From Euclidia mi (taxonomy: Eukaryota; Arthropoda; Insecta; Lepidoptera; Erebidae): 64,000 bases of DNA. The notes under the pieces are model-generated. The model made no database searches. It saw only the letters and a list, made by a program, of their open reading frames with translations, and was not told where the DNA came from. The DNA is taken from NCBI GenBank assembly GCA_944739405.2, contig OX123183.2:124318331-124382330 (forward strand), given 5' to 3'. A program made the translations under genes and the position numbers. This document shows positions 24,701 through 36,700 of the stretch, one piece after another. Numbering within the stretch: position 1 is the first letter of the stretch; every line of letters starts with the position of its first letter.

Positions 24701-27700
24701 CTACCGTATCACATTTGAACCCAGGCCCAGGATCAGTGACCATTGAAAACATCGAGTTTTGATTCGCGTGAAGTCCCGAAGTTTAATGTAAAAATTCTTG
24801 GAACGGGTGGGAATCGTTCATTACAATATACTTCGTATTCGATTAAATACCTAGCGAGCACTGGAGTCTATTGGAGAGACCTCACACCTCTTCGTCAGTT
24901 TGCTACTTTCCTAGTGTAATAATTGTATGAGTGTTCATAATCTCGAGGAAGCTTTTTCTGTTGCCTAGCAACAAATCCCATTCATCATTTGTTTGTTTTG
25001 ACTCGCATCACTTGTTTTATAAGCATATACGAACATAGTTGTTTATTTGAAAGCGTACACAATGAAGCATCACAGGCTCAGATGTAACTGTTAGTCATAA
25101 TAATTGTATGTTTTTTAATACCTTGTGAACAACGTAGGCGTATACCTTCAGTTGATGTCGGCGGGCGACTAGGCTTGTGGTTCTTTGAAGGGTTTCGTTT
25201 GCTACTGCGGATTTAGTTTATATTTAGGTATATTCGTCGATATGATTTAAGAGCATTTTAGTGTCAGGGTAAAAATTTGGTCAGGTTTTACGTATTCATC
25301 TTATTGTTGGGCAGACTGTTACTAGCTACTGGCGATAATGAGCTTAGTTGTTTAAGTTTGGTTGGAATAGGAGTTTTAAGGATTTCTGCTGGCCAGCATG
25401 CGGACTCGTTGGCTATTTTTATTTGGTTGGTCACTTTTAACTGTTCCTAACCAATTTGTATGAATTTCTGTGTTTATATCGCAAAGGGTTTCTGGATGGT
25501 TTGAAAATTGTACCCTATTGTAAAAAAAAACTATATTCGTGTAGGTTTACACCATAAGTGCAATGGGGCACAATTCAAAGACTTGTCGTTAAGGTGACAA
25601 ATCCTCAATTGCAGCTTCATTTCTAATTCCGAATTTATTTACCAATTTCTGTTCGTTATTTCCAGATGGGCTACGCGCAGTTGGAGCAGACGGGTCACGG
25701 CATTCACCTGCGCCAGTTCTCCAGAGCGTTCGTGTTCGAGGACACCAGCGGCGGGGAGACACAGAGGCTCGTGTTTGTGTCCGTGGACGCGGCCATGATG
25801 GGACACGGCGTTAGGAAGGAGGTAAGATCTTTATAGTATTTATGTGTGATCTGGTGGTCGGACATGTACTACATAATTTGTGGCGTTCTTAGTGATCTTC
25901 GCTTTTGTTTTTGGTTGCTATTTTCCTGTAATAAGCATATTTTAACTACTACTACTTAACTTACTATTTTAACCTAAATTTATCAAATTATTTTGAAAAT
26001 CATCAAATTGATGACACAAGTGCAGAAGATCAATATGATGCCATAGTTAATGGAATAAAATATAGTAGTAAAACCATAACGAATATACCCAGAAATAAAA
26101 ACAAAGTAACTGCTCATAGTATTGATTTAATAGAAAAACGAACAAAGATGGTAATAGGGACATCCGAATACAGAACACTAGATAAAGAAGTTAAAAGAAG
26201 TATAAGGAAAGATTTAAGAAATTTTAACACATACTTACTTAAAACGGCTCTAGAAAAACATAAGTCTCTAAGGGTTATGAAACAAGGAGTTTCAAGGGGA
26301 AAGACCTGGATTAATAGTTTAGTCGATAGTGAAGGAATAAAACACAATAATAGAAATAAAATCATGGACATAGCAACTAATTTCTATAAAACACTATACT
26401 CTGACAGCTTACCAGATGATGCAAGTACAGAATACCACCTGCCAGACTCCATTCCGCTTATTGACAGCACCGAAGTGCAAAGAGCACTAAACACTATGCA
26501 CTATGACAAAAGCCCAGGAGAGGATGGAGTTACCACCGAAGCTCTCAAAATCGGCGCCACGTCTTTGCTGCCTCACCTCACAAACTTATTTAACACCATT
26601 TTACGTTCAGGCAAAGTTCCTTGTACGATGTGTCACGCAAACATAATCCTTTTGCATAAAAAAGGCGAAAAAACTGACATTAACAACTACCGTCCTATTA
26701 GCTTGACATCGCACATATACAAGACTTTTATAAAAGTATTGCACAATCGCATCGACGGTAAGTTGGATAAAAATCAGCCTCCAGAACAAGCCGGATTTCG
26801 TCCTAGCTTTTCAACAACCGACCACCTCCAGACGCTAAACCAACTCCTGGAAAAATACACAGAATTTAACAAACCACTGTATTTAGCTTTCGTAGATTAT
26901 ACAAAAGCATTCGATAGCGTTAAACATATAGATATATTCAGGGCACTAGAAAATCAGGGACTTGAAACACAGTACATCCAATTAATAAAAAACATTTACC
27001 AAAATAGCTCTGCTAACATCAAGCTTGACTCAACTGGACAATCTTTTAAAATACAAAAGGGTGTCAAGCAGGGCGACCCACTCTCCCCCAAACTATTCAC
27101 TAGCACACTTGAGGAGATATTCAAAGCATTGGCAGCCTCATGGCAGACCAAGGGCATTGTGGTCGGCAATAAGAGGCTTACAAACCTCCGCTTTGCCTAC
27201 GATATTGTCCTTTTCGCTAACACAGCTCTAGAACTCAAAACCATGATCCAAGAACTGAGCACAGCGGGCTTCAGGGTGGGACTTGCGATGAACCGGTCAA
27301 AAACTAAGATCATGACCAACAGTGCCGCTTACAGAGTCGAGGTGGATGGGCAGGCAATACAATACGTCGATGAGTACATCTATTTGGGCCAGTTAGTTTC
27401 TTTCGAAAACAGGCAGGAAAAGGAAATCGATCGTCGTATCGAAAACGCCTGGAAAAGCTACTGGTCCATGAAGACGCTAATGAAGGGAGATCTGCCAATC
27501 GCCCTTAAGCGAAAACTCGTAGATATGTGTATCCTGCCCATTATCACCTACGGTGCTCAGACCTGGTCACTTACCGACTCGCAAAGGACTCGCCTTGGAG
27601 TCTGCCAAAGAGCGATGGAGCGCAGCATCCTGGGTGTCACACTAAAAGATAAGATACGGAACAGTATACTGCGCTCTAAAACAGGGCTAAAAGACGTGGG

Positions 27701-30700
27701 TCAAAAGGTTGCCAGCCTTAAATGGAATTGGGCGGGTCACGTCAGCCGCATGCAGAAAGACCGCTGGGCAAACGTTACTACACTATGGGTGCCGACGGAT
27801 GGACAACGCCGCAGAGGCCGGCCCAGAAAAAGGTGGCGAGACGAGCTGGATGCCTACCACGAGAGCTGGCTAGAGGTTGCGCATGACCACAAAATGTGGA
27901 AAGACTTAGGGGAGGCCTTTGCCCTGCAGTGGGACAGTATAGGGTAAAAAAAAAAAAAAAACCCGTTGGGCGAAACAAAAAAAACATATTTTTGTTTCGC
28001 CCAACGGTCAGTCATTGTCATTACTGACATTTGGTGTCTGTGGGCAGGCCTATATCCAGCAGTGGACGTCTTTTAGTTGAGATGATGACGATGACCGTCG
28101 CAAGCATAACAACCGTTTTTGCTTTTTTATCGAAGTCATAGAATGTGCTAGTTTTTACTTCTCTGGACTCCTTAAAGAGTATGCCACAATGCATAGAATG
28201 TGCTAGTTTTTACTTCTCTGGACTCCTTAAAGAGTATGCCACAATGCATAGAATGTGCAAGTTTTTACTCCTCTGGACTCCTTAAAGAGTATGCCACAAT
28301 GCATAGAATGTGCTAGTTTTTACTCCTCTGGACTCCTTAAAGAGTATGCCACAATGCATAGAATGTGCTAGTTTTTACTCCTCTGGACTCCTTAAAGAGT
28401 ATGCCACAATGCATAGAATGTGCTAGTTTTTACTCCTCTGGACTCCTTAAAGAGTATGCCACAATGCATAGAATGTGCAAGTTTTTACTCCTCTGGACTC
28501 CTTAAAGAGTATGCCACAATGCATAGAATGTGCTAGTTTTTACTTCTCTGGACTCCTTAAAGAGTATTCCACAATGCATAGAATGTGCTAGTTTTTACTC
28601 CTCTGGACTCCTTAAAGAGTATGCCACAATGTATAGAATGTGCTAGTTTTTACTTCTCTGGACTCCTTAAAGAGTATGCCACAATGCATAGAATGTGCTA
28701 GTTTTTACTCCTCTGGACTCCTTAAAGAGTATGCCACATTGCATAGAATGTGCTAGTTTTTACTTCACTGGACTCCTTAAAAAGTATGCCACAATGCATA
28801 AAACGTGCTAGTTTTTACTTCTCTGGACTCCTTAAAGAGTATGCCACAATGCATAGAATGTGCTAGTTTTTACTCCTCTGGACTCCTTAAAGAGTATGCC
28901 ACAATGCATAGAATGTGCTAGTTTTTACTCCTCTGGACTCCTTAAAGAGTATGCCACAATGCATTCTCTGGACTCCTTAAAGAGTATGCCACAATGCATA
29001 GAATGTACTAGTTTTTACTCTCCTGGGAAAAGTTGGTCGGGTCGTATCAAGAGGTCAAAGAAAGGGCAGAAAACCGAAGCCAGGAATCCTTTAACAAAAT
29101 GTGGTCTGGTTGCAGGTGATCAAACGTCTGCAGAAGCGGTACGGCGAGATGTACGGCGAGCACAACGTGATCATCAGCGGCACGCACACGCACTCCACGC
29201 CCGGTGGGTTCCTCATGGACTTCCTCTTCGACCTGCCCATACTCGGCTTCGTTAAGGAGACCTACGCTGCTTATATCGTTGGCATTTATAAGGTAATTAG
29301 ACACTTTTTAAGATAGATACCTTAGCAACTACCTTCAAGGCATTTTTAGAGAAGTGACGGATTTGTGCCAGTACGTAAACCAGTATTCTCTTCAAGCTTA
29401 AGCTTAAAGTTTCATCAGTGGAATATTGGTCTTCATTGTCATGGCATATTTGTGCATAAAATAGACAGACTTCTGCCACAAAGCACTGATTTCTGCTTGC
29501 GTAACATTGCGGGGATAATTGCTTTATTAAAAAGCGGCGATAGCCCAGTGGTGTACGTAACGAACTGCCATGCCGAGACGATGGTCTCGGGTTCGATCGC
29601 CAGTTACCCCGGGTACACACCTCTGACTTTCCGAAGTTATGTGTGTATTAAAAATGTTATTTATCGCTCGCTTAATAAAATGTGCCCGGTAGATGGCAAT
29701 AGACTCGCCCCCTATTACATTGGGACCGAAACATAACTGGCGAAATGTGGGTGTGTAATACACCTCTGCCTACATCTTCGGGGATAAAAGGCGTGAAGTT
29801 CTATTTTTATGTTTATTGCTTTATTACTATGTAGGAAACGTGATTAGTTAATTGTAAAGAACCGAAACAAATAAAATCAACTAGTATTTACTTTGTTCTA
29901 TTACCTTACCTAAAGGATCTTATAATATTTCAGAGTATAGTGATAGCGCATACGAGAATGACAGAAGCATCCATGGTGTACGGAGAGGCTGAGTTATTGG
30001 ACGCCAACATCAACAGATCACCGACATCTTATCTACGGAACCCTCCTGAAGAGAGAGCCAGGTAGGAATTAGGATGGTTAATAAGGATACTTGTTGTCCC
30101 TGTATGTAGCATAAAGACAAAAGGAAGTAGTAATGAGAGTAAAAGTTATGGCCAGTTACGTCATCTTCCGAGGGGCATTAGAAACCAAATAAATTCTATA
30201 TAAGAACAATATCGTAAGGACTTTATTAGCTAAGTAAATTAAACGAAATGACTGCCTCGTTGGTCTCGCGGCATAAATGTGCGCGTGGGATTGGGAGGTC
30301 TCGGGTTCGATTCCCGGGTCGGGCAAAGTGTTATTGGGTTTTTCCGTTAGGGAATTCTCAGTAACAGCACGGACTCTAGTAATGTGCCCGGTATGGCAAT
30401 AGGCTCGCTCCCTATTACGTGGGACCTAAAAATTCACGGCGAAATGTGGGTGTAATAAAACACCTCTGCCTACCTCTTCGGGGATACAGGCGTGAGTCTA
30501 TATAAAAAAAACGAATCTTATAAGAAATTACCTTCTAGAGCAAGAGAAATTAAAAAAAAAAGTTAGATAAACATACATACATACATACATATCGTCACGC
30601 CTTTTTAGATAAGGTTAGATAAACGAGGCGAGAAAATAAGATTTGTTAAGAATAAGGCGGTTTATCTAAGTGTAAACGCTGTAATGGTATTAATTTCATC

Positions 30701-33700
30701 ACACTTACTGCCCCTATCAACTCAACCCAACCCAAGACAGCCCATAAATCTAATATCCATATTGTCAGATACAAGTACGACGTAGACAAGACGCTATCGC
30801 AGGTGCGCTTCGTGACTCCGGACGCGAAGGTCGTGGGCGTGATCAACTGGTTCGCGGTGCACCCCACCAGCATGAACAACACCAACAAGCTGGTCTCCTC
30901 CGACAACGTGGGCTACGCCTCCATCCTCTGCGAGAAGGCGCTCAATGGGAACGCCACGCTGCCTGGCAAGGTGAGAATATTGGCTAATATTTAGAGTAGT
31001 CGTTGGTTGCTGCCGGTTCTGACTGATTTTATTTGCTTTTTTAGCTTTTAAGAGTGAAGGATACCTCCAATTTTTAATAGTATTTTATAGCCGTCAGGGT
31101 CCATATTTGATCTATTATATAAGTAGGGGAGATTGGGTAACAGTGGATCACGGGGTACAGTGGATAATTCACTATAACTCAGTATGTGTTACGCTTAGGA
31201 ACACAATCAAAGTTGTTCTTGCCGCTTGTCCATCCCCCTCTCTAACGTATAATCGTCAACGCGGTGTCAAAGCTACAAGTCGCGCTGCTATAGTCCACTC
31301 AATAGGTAAGTAACAAAAGTATTTTTCACATGGTTTTGAAATTTCTTTTATATCTGAGTGAATAAGAAATCTTAATGTTTTTATTGTGTCGTAGGCTTGT
31401 TATAGGTATCCTAAGTCTTATGTAAACTGCGTATTTTTCCTTTGCGATAGGTAGTTTTTTCTATGATATTTTTATTCCATAACCGCCATTGGGTCACAAT
31501 GAATTATTTCGTTTTGGGTCACAGTGAACTACTAATCCGCTGTCACTCGCGGAACTGAAATTCATTCGTAATTTATTTTGTTAGGGAAAATGCACTGCAA
31601 TTGGGTTAGAATATGCATTTTAATCATGGTGCAGTTAATAAAATATTTACCGATGACCAAAAAAAGAATATAGTCGATTATATTCTTAAGTGGAGTCAAT
31701 TGTTCTATGAACTGACTATTGCAAACGTTCGACGGCTAATTTATGAAGTACCGATGACGAATAAAATAAAAATAACAGATAAATGGCATGGAAGTAAGGT
31801 ATTGAGTATCTGTGTCACCTTAGAAAAAAAGATATAATGGATTATCTTTGCGCACTTTCGATTCTCTGTCACCCATGCAATGATCCAAAGTGACCCATTT
31901 CCGGGACACACTGGATCATTTCTCATTTTTTAATCAAGTCGTTGTATCTTGTAACTTTATGTACTGAAAGCCCTGAAATGACTCTTTCTTTAAAGATTAA
32001 TTACTAATACTATGATTTAATTTCAGAGATTAATAATTCAGGCATAAACTTTCCAGTTGCACTGTTTGAAAAAAAAACGTGACGTGTGAAAGAACTCCCC
32101 TACCTATGTAACAACATGTAAAACATATGAATGTTGACGTTAATAGCTGTAACACGCGCTCGAATTTGGTCCGAACAGACCACGGATTTGGTTCGCATCC
32201 GGACCAAATCTGCCCGTCTGTAGAGTAGTCCTGCGAACATAATGATTATTAATTGAGTCCGCCTCGGTCCGCTAGTTTGCACTGTTTGAAGCAACTGTCC
32301 GATCCGGTCGTCTGTAGCGAGAACGGATTTGGTCAGCCGGACCAAATTCGAGCGTGTGTTAGCTTGAGGCAGTTCAAACATTTAACGTCTTCATCATCGT
32401 CCCGATGGACTCAAAGACTTTCGCCATAGATACGGTTTACTGGTTTCACCAGATTGTTGACTGTTCTCTGCAACCTAAAGGTATACCTTTGGGTTGCAGA
32501 GTCAGTAGAACAGTCAGTACCTAGCTATCTAGAAAAGTAAGCGTATTACTTGCATAATGTAAACAAAGGAATCAATTAAGAGCAGTTATTTTGTGCTACA
32601 GCTGAATAGGAGAAATAGAACGGGCGATTAGTTAAGTACCGAAAATATGTCAATTCGAATTAATATGCAATTGGTCGAAACTTGCGCTTCGTTCGGCCGA
32701 CCTCACACTAGTTAGCCTCCAAAATATAATACACAACCTTTAAAATGACTGATGCAAGCCAGTTGAAATGACGAGGTCAAGATATAATTCTTTTCTGTAA
32801 ATTTATTGCGTCAAAAGGCCCGGTGTCGAATATTGTATAAAGGATGGTTATGTACTTCGATAACTGTATACTAACCTACATACTGCATTTCTCTGTTTGG
32901 GCCAGTATTACGAGAGAGCGGCAAAAATTACACTAAGTACCTAGTTACTCGAAGAGTTCTGCACGTAGGTATACACTGTTTACGGTGTTTGAAGCCATTG
33001 GGAGGCAATTTATGTCCCGGAATCTTCCGTTTCGTAATTGTTTACGGAACTGTTTTTAGTAGCTTTAAATAACGTTTCATAGAATCACGTTGCTTAGATT
33101 AAAATATAGTGCGATCCCCACACGAGAGTTGTTTCGAGTCTGGATGTTCATTGTGTCCCTTAGTTGTATCTTTGTTATGTCTTCCATACAGGATATACTT
33201 AGTCCTAATGCGAGCGGTGTATTTTTAAAACGAAAGAAAAGGATACAAATAAGTTTGTAGTAGTTTATTAGAATGAAACCGTAGTGGATTCGGAGCAGAT
33301 TTTGTTTTGACGGTCGGCGTGGGTTCCTTTCTCACTGCTGGAAACGTCTCAAAAGTGATACAAATACCTAAATTTTTTTCAAAACCACTCTCTCTGACGT
33401 ACCTCTCATATTTCAGGGCAACATAGTATGCGCGTTCGCGTCCACGAACCTCGGCGACGTGTCCCCGAACACCCGCGGGCCGCACTGCGAGTTCTCCGGC
33501 GCGCCCTGCGACCAGGAGACTCTGCTGTGTAAACTGCCCAAGGAGAAGTGCTTCGCGTCAGGACCCGGCAGGGACATGTTCGATAGTACCAGGATCATTG
33601 CCAACAAGCTATTTAATACTGCTATGGTAGGTTCATGACGGAATTATTTTTAATGGTTATCTTTAGACTATCTATGTAGAATATCGGAGTGGCAAATTCA

Positions 33701-36700
33701 CATTCTTTTAAAACACTTGACACCTACTTCCATGGGCTTTTTGTATTGAGTGTTAAAAAAAAAGACTTTTAGTCTCCCCCCCAATGTTCTGAAAACATAT
33801 TTTAAAACATCTTCAAGTAAATGCTGGTAGCTTTGGGGGGACCTATGTCAGTGGACGTCTCTGGGCTGATATGATGATCAAATACTGGTAGGCCTATTCC
33901 TTCAGCATACTTCAGTTACAAATACGCTCTATAGTTTCTATGATGCACTAACTAAGTAAATATGTTTTCCAGAAAGTACTAAACCAGCCAGGCGAGGACC
34001 TGACGGGTCCCATCGGCGTGGTGCACCAGTACGTGAAGATGCCGGAGGAGGAGGTGGCGCCCTTCGACCCCGTCACCGAGACATTCAACCAGGTGAGTAC
34101 CTTGCTGCCCATTATAATTATCTGTTAATTGTCATGTAGCTTTGGGCAACTGGTATTTTCAATATAATTAATACTTTGGTAACGCGGCAGAACCCTAGTG
34201 GTGAGAATGCTATACAGAAAGTTCAATACCAAGACGCGCTTCATTCCGTATTACATTGATAATGATGGTTGGTAAAAGTTAGTGGAAAACATCGCGATGA
34301 TACATGCATTTTTTGACGACCGGTTGGCGCAGCGGGAGTGTAAGCGACTGCTACGTCGAAGGTCGCGGGTTCGATTCCCGCTCAAGTCAAACATTTGTGT
34401 GCATGAACATGGATGTTTGTCTTGGTCTGGGTGTTTCTATGTATAATATGTATGTATTTACAAAAAAAAAATGTATACATGTATGTTTATCCATTATCTA
34501 GTACCCATAGTACAAGCTCTGCTTAGTTTGGGACTAGATGGTGTTGTGTGAATGTGGTAGAATATTATATTATATTATATTTTAAGGGTTTTCTGTGATC
34601 GTCCCAGAAGACATTTAATATGCTGGACTGATACCTATTTTTCGCCATGATCACGATCTCATTAATAAAGACCTTTCTTGAGCCGCCCGTAACCATTCAA
34701 GTCCCACAATATCAACAATATCGTTGGTCCATGTTGCGAGCAGCCTACCTCTGCTGCGATGTCGACAATCCAGTACCCTTCTGCCGCAACCAATTTTTGA
34801 TACATACATACATACATAGTCTCACGCCTATAACCCCGAAGAGGTAGGCAGAGGTATATTTCTACACCCACATTTCGCCAGATATACTTTAGTCCCACGT
34901 AATAAGGGGCGAGCCTATTGGCGTATCCGGCACATTTCCAGACTCCGTGCTGCTACTGAGAATTTCGTGACAGAAAAACCTAATAACACTGCCCGACCCA
35001 GGAATTGAACCCGGGAACTCCCGATCCCACGCGCACATTTATGCCGCGAGACCAACGAGGCAGTCGTATAGGGTTTGATGTCGAGTTTCCCGTCTCTACG
35101 CAAAGATGGTATTTGCATCGTGTTATCCCTTAGTCGCCTCTTACGACACCCACGGGAAGATAGGGGGTGGTGACACTTGTATTCTATGCCGTCAACCACA
35201 CGGCAAATTTTTGATATTACCTACTTCTAAACCTAATTTTTTTCTGTGGTGTTCCTCGTCCAGAGTGCCCGCGTCCACGGTTGCCTGCCAGCGATGGGCT
35301 ACAGTTTCGCGGCGGGCACGACGGATGGTCCCGGCGCCTTCGACTTCAAGCAGGGCACCACCTCCTCCAACCCGCTGTGGAACGCCGTCAGGGACTTCAT
35401 CGCTGAACCCACCAAGGATGATATTCTCTGCCAGGCGCCTAAGCCTATACTGCTGGCTACCGGACGGGTAAGAATATGACAGGAATGTTGTTGATTAAAA
35501 AGTTGTCTATTGTTTTAATAGTTTATTTAATAAATCAAAATAACAGCATGGCCAGGGGGGCAATCGTGCTAAACGTCAACGTATTTACCAAAACCAAACT
35601 TCAACCGAAAACGTCACATTATGCACATTTCGTATCGTGCTAATTATTTGAACGTAAACGATTTGGTTTTTGTAGGGCAGATACGTTCAGTGACAGCTAG
35701 GTGACAGCGTGCGAGCGAACTCTCGTTGTTGCATGGTATCGCGCTATTATTTGACAACGTTTTAAACCAAAACCGTTACGTTCGCGGACGTCTCATACGT
35801 TGTCAAACCAAAAGTTCCTATCGCCGAACTTTGCAATTATATAATATTTTAAATTTGAGATAATTATTAAGATAATTTTGTATTATTTATCAATTTAGTG
35901 GCATATGCTTATAATACGTTTGATTACAACTTAAATGAGTGAACAACATTCTATCATAAGGCATTTTTTATAGATATCTCTTTGGTGGCTTATTGTTGCG
36001 ATAGAATTCATTATTGTAAGATTGGCGTCAACCTTGCTTGGCCCTATATTTACCTATGACAATGTCTAGGAAGGCATTTCATCAAATAGGCTACATCTCG
36101 ACGCGATACCTTCCTAGACATTCGCTTTTGAAAGGCTGAAAAAATATTATGGGGATGTACGTATACCGTACACATAATACTGTCACAGTTATATGTAGGT
36201 TCTTTGGGTGGCTTAAGCCAAAAGACTGCTTACTCGGTCAGTACGCGCTCAGACGCCTGTATACAGCAAGTAGACGACTGATAAACGTTCAGTTATAATT
36301 ATTTTTCCTAAGTACTAGATAGGTAATTATTTCATTTAACCAAGACACAGACAAAAGTGTAGCTCATCATACAAAGATTTGTCGTGTTAGGAATCCAACC
36401 CACTACCTCGGGTAACAGTCCTAAGTCTTAGATTAGGATTGGGTGGCAGCGAGTTGAATGTGCGTGCGTGGGAAGCACAATGCGGTGCCGACACAGAATT
36501 GTAAATTTCATGTAATCTGTGGGTGCCGAATAGGTGTATCTTTCTCCACCAGCCGTAGTTCAGGCCATGTTGACGGAAGACGTCCTGTGGGACGCTGATG
36601 TGGTCTCCTTCTGTGAAGCGGTCATGCTCCAGAAGGAGACCGCCGAGCGGGATCGCGAGAGAGCCGATCCCACTCGCAGACGCAGGCGGCGTCGCGCGTC

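Larger units (their letters stand above)
15748..25665 (+). other. Intron 1 (9.9 kb)
   Basis: Phase 0, GTAAGT..TTCCAG. It holds the repeats listed at 16163-17248, 17288-17505, 17603-17838, 19032-19690 and 20275-20690. From 20700 to 25665 I see only AT-rich non-coding sequence with a TATG microsatellite at its left edge. An enhancer in this long first intron is possible but not demonstrable here. Confidence 0.7.

Noticed and set aside
28138..29026. CRISPR-like array
   Set aside because: Units are contiguous 55-bp copies without unique spacers, in an animal intron. It is a minisatellite.
28860..29255. 131-codon frame joining the 55-bp array to exon 3
   Set aside because: It crosses the exon 3 acceptor and reads the exon in the wrong frame.
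33225..33607. Minus-strand frames opposite exon 6
   Set aside because: Shadows of the GC-rich exon on the other strand.
34316..34390. tRNA gene
   Set aside because: A- and B-box-like sequences are present but no acceptor-stem partner follows. The sequence continues into a SINE body seen in other copies.
35106..35471. 121-codon frame over exon 8
   Set aside because: It begins in the SINE before the exon and reads it in another frame from GYSFAAGTTDGPG, which is the conserved one.
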